Positions 11,717 to 24,000 of a stretch of 64,000 bases of DNA are shown here, one piece after another. This DNA is from Hyperoodon ampullatus. Lineage: Eukaryota; Chordata; Mammalia; Artiodactyla; Ziphiidae. The notes under the pieces are model-generated. The model did not search any database. It was given only the letters and a program-made list of their open reading frames with translations, and was not told where the DNA came from. Position numbers and translations under genes: made by a program. Position 1 is the first letter of the stretch, and every line of letters starts with the position of its first letter. Where the stretch lies: assembly GCA_949752795.1 (NCBI GenBank), contig OX457071.1, forward strand, positions 78,209,983 to 78,273,982. The letters run 5' to 3'.

Positions 11717-13013
11717 CTGGGTTGGCCAAAAAGTTCTTTCAGTTTTTAAAGTAAAAATAAAAGACACATTTTTCATTTTCACCAAGCACTTCATTGAACA
11801 ACATAACATATTCACCCTTGTTGTTCCACTACCTTCTGCCATTTTTCAGGCAACTTCATAATTTGATCTTCCCAAAACTTTTTATCTTTTTGAGCAAAGA
11901 ACTGTTCCAGGTGCCTTTTACAGTCTTCCAGGAGATGGAAATTTTTTCCATTAAGAGAATTTTGTGAAGACCGAAATAAATGGAAATCCGAAGGTGCAAT
12001 GTCTGGTGAATACAGCGGATGAATCAGAACTTCCCAGCCAAGCTGTAACCGTTTTTGCCTGGTCATCAAAGAAACATGCGGTCTTGTATTATCCTGATGG
12101 AAGATTATGTGTTTTCTGTTGACTAATTCTGGACGCTTTTCGTCGAGTGCTGCTTTCAGTTGTTCTAATTGCGAGCAGTACTTGTTGGAATTAATCTTTT
12201 GGTTTTCCGGAAGGAGCTCACGATAGAGGACTCCCTTCCAATCCCACTATATACGCGACATCACCTTCTTTGGATGAAGACTGGCCTTTGGTGTGGTTGG
12301 TGGTGGTTCATTTCGCTTGCCCCACGATCTCTTCTGTTCCACATTACTGTACAGTATCCACTTTTCATCCTCTGTCACAATTTGTTTTAAAAATGGAATG
12401 TTTTTGTTACGTTTCAGTGGAGAATTGCATGCAGAAATACAGTCAAGAAGGTTTTTTTCGCTTAACTTATGTGGAACCCAAACATCAAAGTGATGAACAT
12501 AACCAAGCTGGTGCAAATGATTTTCAACCCTTGATTTGGATGTTTTGAGTATGTCAGCTACTCAAAAGCATCTCCAGCATGGTATAACGTTGACTGTTCT
12601 CAATTAATGTCTCTATTTGATCGTTATCAACTTCAACTGGTCTACCTGACAGTGAAGCATCATCCAGCGAGAAATCTCCAGCATGAAACTTCGCACACCA
12701 CTTTTGACACGTTCTATCAGTCACTGCACCTTCTCCATACACTGCACAAATCTTTTTTTGCGTTTCAGTTGCGTTTTTACCTTTCTTGAAATAATAAAGC
12801 ATAATATGCCGAAAATGTTGTTTTCTCTTCCATCTTCAAAATTAAAATAGCTACACAAATTTCACCAATTTTGATAAGTTTTTTTTAATGCATGCTGATA
12901 TGACAGCTGTCACAATACAATCTAACAAAATTGTTTCGAATGAACTTAAAGACAACTAAGTGCTATGAGAGCCATCTTACGGGAAAAACAAATAAACCTT
13001 TTGGCCAACCCAA
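11717..13013 (-). mobile_element. Mariner DNA transposon, complete ends
   Basis: The ends are inverted repeats: ctgggttggccaaaaagttc at the left, and the complement of aaccttttggccaacccaa at the right. TA dinucleotides at both borders are the expected duplication. At 1,297 bp it is full length for a mariner. It resembles the bovine-type mariner shared by ruminants and whales. The transposase inside, on the minus strand, is decayed. Confidence 0.92.
11812..12802 (-). pseudogene. Mariner transposase pseudogene
   Basis: Mariner transposases cut and paste DNA using a helix-turn-helix DNA-binding half and a DDD catalytic half. Going down the minus strand, 12802-12554 gives the N-terminal HTH part (YYFKKGKNATETQ, later RTCQKWCAKFHAGDFSLDD). 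12516-12247 gives the first catalytic motif (VTEDEKW). The region around 12110-12060 gives HQDNTRPH. 12069-11812 gives the third (SPDIAPSDFHLF). All three Asp motifs can still be read, but at least two frame changes and stop codons separate them, so no active enzyme is made. The family is the one domesticated in primates as SETMAR. Confidence 0.92.
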
Positions 13014-13558
13014 TAACAGAAAATAAAGTGAAACATTGATGCAACTACTAACTCAGAATTAAAGTATACTTTATGGAGTAGCACTGAAAATACTTGCATA
13101 GAATAAGAATATAACTAAACATTGTGACATACCGAGAACTCTGTGGGGGGAGAGAGGGGACAAAGGAGCTACAAGAGATTCAAACTTCATCCAACATAAT
13201 GAATACCTGAGACCGAAGCGCCTACAAAGTGTGACATATTATTTAGAAGACACAACACAGATACATGACAAAAAGTATTTGCCTTTTTGGAGGAGAGTGG
13301 AGTATGTGTCATTTACCACTATATAACTGTTTAAATAAGGCAAATGTTAGAAAACAAAAAAAAAATGGTGAAGTCCTAGTCAAATCGAATGAAATCTAAG
13401 GAGCCAGAGGTTCATCTATCAACACTATTGCTAGCTTTCTAAAGAGCAAAACTGTAAGATCAAATAATATCACTTCCATGATTTAATTTGTACTGACTCA
13501 AATGGTATCAATTTTTAAGCATAACACTTCCCTGAGGAAATAGTGTGCAATTTCCTAC

Positions 13559-13712
13559 CAATAACTTTTGCTCGGTACCAAACTCCATCTTCAAATTTAG
13601 CTATACAGGCTTGATCTTGAACTGGACAGAGGATTTCCAGATTTTCTGCATCTTCATTTTTATAGAATTCCTTAATTGCCTTTAATAGAAATAAAAAATC
13701 CAGGCTCTCTGT
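13559..13712 (-). CDS. RNF17: RNF17 coding exon, second extended Tudor unit
   Basis: This 154-nt exon has the acceptor tgtttcttag and the donor gtagga. It encodes [40 protein letters not shown] and RAKVIG. The CxAKFEDGxWYRAKV string is the classic first half of a Tudor barrel, with the aromatic Trp-Tyr pair. A second AG nearer the coding core (before GCAATTAAG) was rejected. The longer exon keeps the reading frame and the SLD.LFLLK helix known in the family. Confidence 0.94.
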
Positions 13713-13970
13713 CTAAGAAACAGAGTTAAAGCAGGGATCAAAGCACTGTAGTTTCATAGAAACTTAAAATTTAAGTTGCATGTTTACAGGCACTGCTCAT
13801 AAAATTATGAAATATTAGAATTGAATTAGATATAAACTGTCATGTAATTTATATCTGAAGTATTTTGTTACAGAAGTAGTATACAAAATTAGCATATATA
13901 AACATAACAAAATTTTTTAAAAATCACATTTTTTCCAGATATCTAAAATGTATATGCTTCTAGGTATTTC

Positions 13971-14097
13971 GTTTTTTTTTTTTTTTTTGGCTGCACTGTG
14001 CAGCTTGCAGGATCTTAGTTGCCCAATCAGAGACTGAACCCAGGCCCACAGCAGTGAAAGCGCTGAGTCCTAATCACTGGACCACCAGGGAACTCCC
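13971..14097 (-). mobile_element. Short tRNA-derived SINE, reverse
   Basis: A T-run is followed by ggctgcactgtgcagcttgc, and it ends ggaccaccagggaactccc. It lies in the large intron upstream (in genomic order) of exon 13559-13712. Confidence 0.85.
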
Positions 14098-14983
14098 GCT
14101 CCTGGATCTTTTTCTAAGCACACTTTCCATACTTCTGTATGTACCAAAAATGAGACCATATCATACATATAATTCAATAATCTGCATTTTTCTAGCCATT
14201 CTCACATTTTCTGCTTCAGTAAGTGCTCCTACTAGTACTTCTAGACCATATTAGATTTCCCTAACTGACCAAACCCAGTATCCAATCTAAGACTGCATGC
14301 TATATTTGGTTATCTCAATAAGTCTTATAATTTAGTGTAGTGTTCTTTTTAAAATGACCCTGTCTTGCTAAAGACAGTGTGCTATTTTTCTGCAGAATGC
14401 CCCATCTTCTGGATTTATGTGGTTATGTTTTCATCCTGTTATTTATCTTGTTCCTCCATTGAGTAGGGCCTATCCCTGGAATTTCTCCCAAACTGATAGT
14501 TATATCTACAAGTTTGATGGATTCAAGCCAAGCCTTTTGGCTAGAATACATCAAGTTGCAACACATCAAGACACAATATTACTGACTCACTAATGATATG
14601 CTAAGACTCACCTACGGAAAGGGCTTGTGATTCTCATCCCTTCATTATACAGTTACGTCTTTCCCTTGTGGTCACCAGGTAATTCATGTAGTACTACTTT
14701 GGCATTGTATGAATGTCCAATTTCCCATCAGCCATCCATCTAATGGTTTTAATGTGAATTGATAAATCTTCTTTAAATCAATCATTTCAGTAGAGTTTGT
14801 GAAATGACTACATAATTGAATAGAGCTTTATCTTATTAAATGGGACTATTTGGTTACTTTAAAACATAGTTCCTGATGTTCTTATACTACTTAAAACACA
14901 GCTCCTAAAACAAAACCAAGGATAAATGTTTATTTTTCCAAATACCAATTCTTAAGATGAAAAATATTTTAAAATCCATCTCA
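14098..14983. other. RNF17 intron, unassigned
   Basis: This is AT-rich intron with no clear repeat or coding signal. Confidence 0.4.
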
Positions 14984-15194
14984 GGGCTTCCCTGGTGGCG
15001 CAGTGGTTGAGAGTCTGCCTGCCGATGCAGGGGACACAGGTTCGTGCCCCGGTCCGGGAAGATCCCACATGCCGCAGAGCAGTTAGGCCCGCGAGCCATG
15101 GCCACTGAGCCTGTGCGTCCGGAGCCTGTGCTCCACAATGGGAGAGGCCACAACAGTGAGAGGCCCGCATACAACAACAACAACAACAACAACA
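14984..15194 (+). mobile_element. CHR-type SINE with (CAA)n tail
   Basis: This is a full-length copy. The usual poly-A tail has been replaced by about eight CAA repeats. Flanking duplication: aaaatccatctca on both sides. Confidence 0.94.
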
Positions 15195-15324
15195 AAAATC
15201 CATCTCAAATGGTCAAAAAATGAAGTTTTTCTGTTTTGTGGGTATAATAATGCAAGTGGAAAATTTCTGAATCTTTTGTTATTTCATATAAATTATTTTC
15301 ACAACACTTTAAATCTTTCTTTTT

Positions 15325-15535
15325 TTTTCCCCAGTACATTGTTGTAATTGTTCTATTTTATTGTTGGTTATTATTGTTAATTCTTGCTGTGCCTAATTTA
15401 TAAATTAAACTGTATCTTAGGTATACATGTATAGGAAAAAACATCATATATACAGGGTTCAGTACTGTCCACAGTTTCAGGTGTCCACTGGGAGTCTTGT
15501 ATCCCCTGCAGACAAGGGGGGACTACTATATGTGA
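15325..15535 (+). mobile_element. Tigger-like DNA transposon 3' end
   Basis: The sequence ttattgttggttattattgt, then aggtgtccactgggagtctt and the terminal ggggggactactata, is the 3' end typical of Tigger/MER2 elements. No transposase remains. Confidence 0.75.
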
Positions 15536-15604
15536 TGGAGGAAATGGATGGAGGTCTGGATGCACAGACTGTAAACCTTTATTTCTAAGTAGGTATTACT
15601 CATA

Positions 15605-16593
15605 TTCTTCCATTAACAGATCACCCAAATGGAACACTGGAAAATTCAACAGAGAAATGACATCAGCAAAACAACAGACTCTGAAGCTCCAAGCTCTTGT
15701 TTCCCCATAGAAACACTGAAAAAATGAGAAACCATCGAACCAACTTTGTTAGAGCTCTGGGAAATACTTAAAGGCTTACAGCACCCAAGCAAACACCCAA
15801 GCAAGCTTTCAACATTCAAGGAAATCAACATAAACATTTGCTGAACACAAGCTAAAAGAACAGAGAGACTTCAGTGATCACATACTAGGAATAGCACTTA
15901 TAAGAATAGTTTGAAAAAGTCTTAAAATAAACCAACTACTAGTCTTCAACAATTTTTAAAAATCCAGGATGTATGTGTGGGGTGATCTGATTTTCAGAGT
16001 TATATAACAGTCAATGCCCAATTTTCAACAAGAAATCAGAAGGCATACTAAGAAACAGGAAAACATGGCTCATTCCAAGGAACAAAATAAACAGACAGAA
16101 ATCAGCCCTTAGGAAGCCCAGATAGTGGGTTTACTAGACAAAGACTTTAGAACAACTGTCTTAAATATGCTCAAAGAGCTAAAGGAAAACATGGACAAAG
16201 AACCACAGAAAACCAGGAAAACAATAAAGGATCAAAATGAAAGTATCAACAAAGAGACAGTAATTATAAAAAGGAATCAAATTCTGGAGCTGAAAAGTAC
16301 AATAACTGAAACAAAAAATACTCTGGAGGGGTTCAATAGCAGATTTGAGCAGGCATAAGAGTCAGTGAACTTGAATATAGGACAACTGAAATAGTGAGGA
16401 GCAGAAAGAAAAAAGAATTAAGTGAACAGAGACCAAAGTGTTTGTGAGATATCATTAATCACACCAATATATGTATTATGAGAGTCCCAGAAAGAGAAGA
16501 GAGAAAAGAGCAGAAAGAGTATTTGAAGAAATAATGACTGAAAACTTCCCAAATTTGATGAAATACACAAATCTACAAATCCAAGCAGTTCAA
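15605..16593 (+). mobile_element. Old L1, 5' UTR and ORF1 portion (first half)
   Basis: The frame 16125-16358 encodes an L1 ORF1 coiled-coil-like segment (MGLLDKDFRTTVLNMLKELK, later TITETKNTLEGFNSRFE). It breaks off at 16593, where the MaLR element begins, and resumes at 25698. It is the oldest layer of the stack. Confidence 0.8.
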
Positions 16594-17041
16594 TGTTATG
16601 GGTTGATTTATGTCTCCTCCAGAAAGATATGTTGGATTTGTAATCCCCAGAACCTCAAAACATGACCTTATTTGGAGATAGGGTATTTATCAAGTTAAAA
16701 TGAGGTCGTTAAAGTGGGCCTTAATCCAATGTGATTTGTGTCCTTATTAAAAGGGGTAAATTTGGGCACAAAGACACATACACAGGAGAATGCATGTAAA
16801 GATGAAGGCAGAAACTGGAGTGAGGCAGAAGCCACTAAACACCAAATTTTCCAGCTAACTACCAGAAGCTAGGGAAAAAGGCATGAAATAGATTCTCACT
16901 CACAACCTTCAGAAGGAACCAACACTACTAACAACTTGATCTCACACTTCTAGACTCCAGAATTGTGAGACAATAAATGTATGTTGTTTAAGCCACTTAA
17001 CTTGTGGAACTTTCTCATGGCACCCCTAGGAAATGAATACA
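16594..17041 (+). repeat. MaLR (MLT1-like) 5' LTR
   Basis: It begins tgttatgggttgatttatg and ends aatgaataca (TG..CA borders). Diagnostic stretches include ttatttggagatagggta and agaattgtgagacaataaat. It pairs with the interrupted 3' LTR that starts at 18476. The base pairs before it (ttcaa) match ctcaa after the 3' LTR with one mismatch, as expected for a 5-bp target duplication. Confidence 0.85.
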
Positions 17042-18475
17042 GATTTTGGAATGGGAAAGTAGGGTGCTGTTGTAATAAATACCTAACATATGGGAGAAAC
17101 TTTGAAATTGGGTAATGAATAGAAAGAAAAGGAAGAATTATGCGGTACTTGAATGATAACCAGATTGCTTTGGAAAGATTACTGGCAGAAATATGGATGT
17201 TAAAGGTGCTTCTGGTGAGATTTCAGACAGAAATGAGGAATATGATACTGAAAACTGGAGGAAAGGCAATCCTTGTTACACAGTGGTAGAGAACTTGGCT
17301 GAATTATGTTCTGTTGGGTGAAAAGTTGAACTTGGATATTTAGGTGAGGAGATTGCTAAGCAAAGTGTCAAAGTGCCAGCCAGGTTTCTCCTTGTTGCTT
17401 ATAATAAAATGTGAGAGGACAGACATAAATTGAAGAATAAATTGTTAAAACAAAAAGGAAGCAGAATCTGAAGATTTACAAAATTCTCAGCCTATCTGTA
17501 TTTCAAAAAATGAGAAAGCAAGCTCTGGAGAGAACACCAAGGGCATGGCTGGACAGTGTCTGCTCAAGAGATTATGGGTGTATGACTTGTGGATCTAATC
17601 ATTCATCGCAGCAGAAAAAATGCCAGCGTGAACTGAAGGGGACAGGGGTGAGAGGAAATGAAGGGGGGCCGGTGGGCTTGTGGGATTCTATAGGCAGGAA
17701 GTGAGCTGACAGAGCTATTCAGTTATGAACGTATGTTTCAAGAAAAGTGAAGACTGATCCTGAAGGAGATTCAGAGGCTAGTGTGTCTGCAACTGCTACT
17801 CAGGCCCAGAGGGCACAGACCTGAGAGGCGGGGTTGGTTCCTCCTCTGTTCCAGGGATGGGGCCTCCTCCTGGGTTCCAGAGGGTTAGGATAAATCCTCA
17901 ATTCCAATGGGTAAGGTTGCTGCCATGACTAAGGGGTAGGGCCACCACCCTAGTGGGACTGGAGGACAGAGCATCCAGCCAATGAGGATTATTCTCAAGC
18001 CATAAGAATCTAATGGAATTTTCCCTGCTAGGTTTTAGACTTACTGTCTGGTCTCACACATTCAGAGACAGAGAGGACTTCTGCCTCAGCTTGAGTTAAA
18101 CAATTCTTACCTATACCTGCTTCAGATAATCAGGGATTTAGTGATTTTATATGAGATTCTGGATTCAGATTTGATGCTAGAATGATTAAGATTTTTTGGA
18201 ATGTTGGGATGGGGTTACTGCATGTGGGGAGGAAATTTTTTTTTTTTTTTTTAGTACGTGGGCCTCTCACCGTTGCGGCCTCTCCTGTTGCAGAGCACAG
18301 GCTCCGGACACGCAGGCTCAGCGGCCATGGTTCACGGGCCCAGCCGCTCCGCAGCATGTGGGATCTTCCCGGACCGGGGCGCGAACCCGTGTCCCCTGCA
18401 TCGGCAGGCGGACTCTCAACCACTGCGCCACCAGGGAAGCCCGGGAGGAAATTTTTGATACAGCAGAAAGTGGAC
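17042..18475 (+). mobile_element. MaLR internal region, non-coding
   Basis: About 1.2 kb remains once the SINE at 18239-18442 is subtracted. Typical MaLR internal sequence is visible (agattgctttggaaagatt, then actggaggaaaggcaatcct). No gag, pol or env frame exists, which is normal for this non-autonomous endogenous-retrovirus-derived family. The short frame at 17510-17704 is incidental. Confidence 0.82.
18239..18442 (-). mobile_element. CHR-type SINE inside the MaLR internal region
   Basis: This is a reverse-oriented full copy whose T-run is at the left. The repeat gggaggaaattttt lies on both sides. It therefore inserted after the LTR element. Confidence 0.94.
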
Positions 18476-18649
18476 TGCTTATGGGTTGAATTGTGTTTTC
18501 TCCCCAAAATATGTTGAACTTCTAACCCCCTGGTACGTCAACATGTGTCCTTATTTGGAGATAGGGTTTTACCTTGATAGGTATTATCAAGTTAAAGTCT
18601 TAGGCTGGACCTAATTCAACATGACTGTTGTCTGTATTAAAAAATTGAG
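18476..18649 (+). repeat. MaLR 3' LTR, first part
   Basis: It starts tgcttatgggttgaattgtg, aligned with the start of the 5' LTR. It is broken after aaaaaattgag by the full-length L1 and resumes at 25269. Confidence 0.85.
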
Positions 18650-20136
18650 GAGACTTCCGGGGAAGATGGTGGAAGAGTACGACACGCAGATCACCTTCCT
18701 CCCCACAGATACACCAGAAATACAGCTACACGTGGAACAACTCCTACAGAACACCTACTGAATGCTGGCAGAAGACCTCAGACCTCCCAAAAGGCAAGAA
18801 ACTCCCCACGTCCCTGGGTAGGGCAAAGCGGAGAGATTCCCACACAGAGGATCGGTGCCGACCAGCACTCACCAGCCCGAGAGGCTTGTCTGCTCGCCCG
18901 CCAGGGCGGGCGACGCTGGGAGCTGAGGCGCGGGCTTCGGTCAGAGCACAGGGAGAGGACTGGGGCTGGCGGCGTGAACACAGTCTGAAGGGGCTAATGC
19001 GCCACAGTTAGCCGGGAGGGAGTCCGGGAAAAAGTCTGGAGCTGCCGAAGAGGCAAGAGACTTTTCCTTCCCTCTTTGTTTCCTGGTGCGTGAGGAGAGG
19101 GGATTCAGAGCGCTGCTTAAAGGAGCTCCAGAGACGGGCGCGAGGCGCGGCTGAAAGCGCGGACCCCAGAGACGGACGTGGGACGCTGGGGCTGCTGCCG
19201 CCGCCGCCACGAGGCCTGTGTGCGAGCGCAGGTCACTGTCCACGCCCCCCTTCCGGGGAGCCTGTGCGGCCCGTCACTGCCGGGGTCCCGGGATCCAGGG
19301 ACAGCTTCCCCGGGAGAGCGCACGGCGCGCCTCGGGCTGCTGCTACGTCACGCCGGCCTCTGCCGCCGCACGCTCGCCACACACTCCGTGCCCCTCCCTC
19401 ACCCCAGCCTGAGTGAGCCAGAGCCCCCGAAGCGGCTGCTCCTTTAACCCTGTCCTGTCTGAGTGAAGAACAGACGCCCTCCAGCGACCTACATGGAGAG
19501 GCGGGGCCAAATCCAAAGCTGAGACCCGGGAGCTGTGAGAACAAAGAAGAGAAAGGGAAATCTCTCCCAGCAGCCTCAGAAGCAGTGGATTAAAGCTCCA
19601 CAATCAACTTGATGTACCCTGCATCTGTGGAATACATGAATAGACAATGAATCATCCCAAATTGAGGAGCCAGTAGTCAGTGCTGTGCCTCTGAGGTGGG
19701 AGAGCCAACTTCAGGACACTGGTCCACAAGAGACCTCTCAGCTCCACATAATATCAAATGGTGAAAATCTTCCAGAGATCTCCATCTCAACACCAGCACC
19801 CAGCTTCACTCAACGACCAGCAAGCTACAGTGCTGGACACCCTATGCCAAACAACTAGCAAGACAGGAACACAACACCACCCATTAGCAGAAAGGCTGCC
19901 TAAAATCATAAAAAGTCCACAGACATCCCAAAACACACCACCAGATGTGGACCTGCCCACCAGAAAGACAAGATCCAGCCTCATCCACCAGAACACAGGC
20001 ACTAGTCCCCTCCACCAGGAAGCCTACACAACCCACTGAACCAACATTAGCCACTGGGGACAGGTACCAAAAACAACGGGAACTATGAACCTGCAGCCTG
20101 CAAAAAGGAGACGCCAAACACAGTAAGATAAGCAAA
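18650..20136 (+). promoter_or_regulatory. L1 5' UTR with CpG-rich internal promoter
   Basis: The 5' UTR starts gacttccggggaagatggtgg. The AAGATGGTGG at 18663-18672 sits where L1s carry a YY1 site, which positions the start of transcription. Positions 18840-19450 are CpG-dense, unlike the surrounding intron. Promoter activity is known for the family and inferred here. Confidence 0.75.
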
Positions 20137-21030
20137 ATGAGAAGACAGAAAAACACACAGCAGGAGAAGGAGCAAGATAAAAACCCACCAGACCTAACAA
20201 ATGAAGAGGAAATAGGCACTCTACCTGAAAAAGAATTCAGAATAATGATAGTAAAGATGATCCAAAATCTTGGACACAGAATAGACAAAATGCAAGAAAC
20301 AGTTAACAAGGACCTAGAAGAACTAAAGAGGAATCAAGCAACAATTAGAAACACAATAAATGAAATTAAAAATACTCTAGATGGAATCAATAGCAGAATA
20401 ACTGAGGCAGAAGAACGGATAAGTGACGTGCAAGATAAAATAGTGGAAATGACTACTGCAGAGCAGAAGAAAGAAAAAAGAATGAAAAGAACTGAGGACA
20501 GTCTCAGAGACCTCTGGGACAACATTAAACGCACCAACATTCGAATTATAGGGGTTCCAGAAGAAGAAGAGAAAAAGAAAGGGACTGAGAAAATATTTGA
20601 AAAGATTATAGTTGAAAACTTCCTTAATATGGGAAAGGAAATAGTCAGTCAAGTCCAGGAGGCACAGAGAGTCCCATACAGGATAAATCCAAGGAGAAAT
20701 ACGCCAAGACACATATTAATCAAACTGTCAAAAATTAAATACAAAGAAAACACATTAAAAGCAGCAAGGGAAAAACAACAAATAATACACAAGGGAATCC
20801 CCATAAGGTTAACAGCTGATCTTTCAGCAGAAACTCTACAAGCCAGAAGGAACTGGCAGGACATATTTAAAGTGATGAAGGAGAAAAACCTGCAACCAAG
20901 ATTACTCTACCCAGCAAGGATCTCATTCAGATTTGATGGAGAAATTAAAACGTTTACAGACAAGCAAAAGCTGAGAGAGTTCAGCACCACCAAACCAGCT
21001 TTACAACAAATGCTAAAGGAATTTCTCTAG
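20137..21030 (+). CDS. L1 ORF1 protein (RNA-binding chaperone), 297 aa
   Basis: L1 ORF1p binds L1 RNA as a trimer and is needed for retrotransposition. The frame is complete. After a charged N-terminus, residues about 50-135 form a Leu/Ile heptad coiled coil ([20 protein letters not shown] and [18 protein letters not shown]). An RRM follows ([20 protein letters not shown], then [20 protein letters not shown]), and then the C-terminal domain ([20 protein letters not shown], ending LQQMLKEFL). The start Met is chosen as the first in frame with the conserved N-terminus. It is about 40 residues shorter than the human protein, mostly in the N-terminal part. No break is seen. Confidence 0.93.
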   Translation: MRRQKNTQQEKEQDKNPPDLTNEEEIGTLPEKEFRIMIVKMIQNLGHRIDKMQETVNKDLEELKRNQATIRNTINEIKNTLDGINSRITEAEERISDVQDKIVEMTTAEQKKEKRMKRTEDSLRDLWDNIKRTNIRIIGVPEEEEKKKGTEKIFEKIIVENFLNMGKEIVSQVQEAQRVPYRINPRRNTPRHILIKLSKIKYKENTLKAAREKQQIIHKGIPIRLTADLSAETLQARRNWQDIFKVMKEKNLQPRLLYPARISFRFDGEIKTFTDKQKLREFSTTKPALQQMLKEFL

Positions 21031-21088
21031 GCAAGAAACACAACAGAAGGAAAAGACCTACAATAATGAACCCAAAACAATTAAGAAA

Positions 21089-24000
21089 ATGGGAATAGGA
21101 ACATACATATCGATAATTACCTTAAATGTAAATGGACTAAATGCTCCCACCAAAAGACACAGATTAGCTGAATGGGTACAAAAACAAGACCCATATATAT
21201 GCTGTCTACAAGAGACCCACTTCAGACCTAGAGACACATACAGACTGAAAGTAAGGGGATGGAAAAAGATATTCCATGCAAATGGAAACCAAAAGAAAGC
21301 TGGAGTAGCAATTCTCATATCAGACAAAATAGACTTTAAAATAAAGACTACTAGAAGAGACAAAGAAGGACACCACATAATGATCAAGGGATCGATCCAA
21401 GAAGAAGATATAACAATTGTAAATATTTATGCACCCAACATAGGAGCACCTCAATACATAAGGCAAATACTAACAGCCATAAAAGGGGAAATCGACAGTA
21501 ACACATTCATAGTAGGGGACTTTAACACCCCACTTTCACCAATGGACAGATCATCCAAAATGAAAATAAATAAGGAAACACAATCTTTAAATGATACATT
21601 AAACAAGATGGACTTAATTGATATTTATAGGACATTCCATCCAAAAACAACAGAATACACATTTTTCTCAAGTGCTCATGGAACATTCTCCAGGATAGAT
21701 CATATCTTGGGTCACAAAGCAAGCCCTGGTAAGCTTAAGAAAACTGAAATTGTATCAAGTATCTTTTCCGACCACAATGCTATGAGACTAGATATCAATT
21801 ATAGGAAAAGATCTGTAAAAACTACAAACACATGGAGGCTAAACAATACACTACTTAATAACAAAGTGATCACTGAAGAAATCAAAGAGGAAATAAAAAA
21901 ATACCTAGAAACAAATGACAATGGAGACACGACGACCCAAAACCTATGGGATGCAGCAAAAGCAGTTCTAAGAGGGAAGTTTATAGCAATACAATCCCAC
22001 CTTAAGAAACAGGAAACATCTCGAATAAACAACCTAACCCTGCACCTAAAGCAATTAGAGAAAGAAGAACAAAAACACCCCAAAGTTAGCAGAAGGAAAG
22101 AAATCATAAAAATCAGATCAGAAATAAATGAAAAAGAAATGAAGGAAACGATAGCAAAGATCAATAAAACTGCAAGCTGGTTCTTTGAGAAGATAAACAA
22201 AATTGACAAACCATTAGCCAGACTCATCAAGAAAAAAAGGAAGAAGACTCAAATCAATAGAATTAGAAATGAAAAAGGACAAGTAACAACTGACACTGCA
22301 GAAATACAAAAGATCATGAGAGATTACTACAAGCAACTCTATGCCAATAAAACGGACAACCTGGAAGAAATGGCCAAATCCTTAGAAAAGCACAACCTTC
22401 TGACACTGAACCAGGAAGAAATAGAAAATATGAACAGACCAATCACAAGCACTGAAATTGAAAGTGTGATAAAAAATCTTCCAACAAACAAAAGCCCAGG
22501 ACCAGATGGCTTCACAGGCGAATTCTATCAAACACTTAGAGAAGAGCTAACACCTATCCTTCTCAAACTCTTCCAAAATATAGCAGAGGGAGGAACACTC
22601 CCAAACTCATTCTACGAGGCCACCATCACCTTGATACCAAAACCAGACAAGGATGTCACAAAGAAAGAAAACTACAGGCCAATATCACTGATGAACATAG
22701 ATGCAAAAATCCTCAACAAAATACTAGCAAACAGAATCCAACAGCACATTAAAAGGATCATACACCATGATCAAGTGGGGTTTATTCCAGGAATGCAAGG
22801 ATTCTTCAATATACACAAATCAATCAATGTGATACACCATATTAACAAATTGAAGGAGAAAAACCACATGATCATCTCAATAGATGCAGAGAAAGCTTTC
22901 GACAAAATTCAACACCCATTTATGATAAAAACCCTGCAGAAAGTAGGCATAGAGGGAACTTTCCTCAACATAATAAAGGCCATATATGACAAACCCACAG
23001 CCAACATCGTCCTCAATGGTGAAAAACTGAAAGCATTTCCACTAAGATCAGGAACAAGACAAGGTTGCCCACTCTCACCACTCTTATTCAACATAGTTTT
23101 GGAAGTTTTAGCCACAGCAATCAGAGAAGAAAAGGAAATAAAAGGAATCCAAATCAGAAAAGAAGAAATAAAGCTGTCACTGTTTGCAGATGACATGACA
23201 CTATACATAGAGAATCCTAAAGATGCTACCAGAAAACTACTAGAGCTAATCAATGAATTTGGTAAAGTAGCAGGACACAAAATTAATGCACAGAAATCTC
23301 TGGCATTCCTATATACTAATGATGAAAAATCTGAAAGAGAAATCAAGGAAACACTCCCATCTACCATTGCAACAAAAAGAATAAAATATCTAGGAATAAA
23401 CCTACCTAAGGAGACAAAAGACCTGTATGCAGAAAATTATAAGACACTGATGAAAGAAATTAAAGAATATACAAATAGATGGAGAGATATACCATGTTCT
23501 TGGATTGGAAGAATCAACATTGTGAAAATGACTCTACTACCCAAAGCAATCTACAGATTCAATGCAATCCCTATCAAACTACCACTGGCATTTTTCACAG
23601 AACTAGAACAAAAAATTTCACAATTTGTATGGAAACACAAAAGACCCCAAATAGCCAAAGCAATCTTGAGAACAAAAAATGGAGCTGGAGGAATCAGGCT
23701 CCCTGACTTCAGACTATACTACAAAGCTACAGTATCAAGACAGTATGGTACTGGCACAAAAACAGAAACATAGATCAATGGAACAGGATAGAAAGCCCAG
23801 AGATAAACCCACGCACATATGGTCACCTTATCTTTGATAAAGGAGGCAGGAATGTAGAGCGGAGAAAGGACAGCCTTTTCAATAAGTGGTGCTGGGAAAA
23901 CTGGACAGGGACATGTAAAAGTATGAGATTAGATCACTCCCTAACACCATACACAAAAATAAGCTCAAAATGGATTAAAGACCTAAATGTAAGGCCAGAA

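Noticed and set aside
13559..13680. Shorter version of the RNF17 exon using the AG just before GCAATTAAG
   Set aside because: It would lose about ten residues of a helix conserved in the family and shift the phase; the upstream acceptor fits both frame and homology.
17042..18475. Search for retroviral gag/pol/env in the MaLR internal region
   Set aside because: No long frame or motif is present; MaLR elements normally lack these genes.
19090..19603. Several CG-rich open frames on both strands around 19.1-19.6 kb
   Set aside because: They lie in the CpG-rich 5' UTR of the full-length L1; open frames are expected from composition.
21799..23367. Antisense frames (110-150 aa) across ORF2
   Set aside because: They are shadows of the purine-rich ORF2 sense strand.
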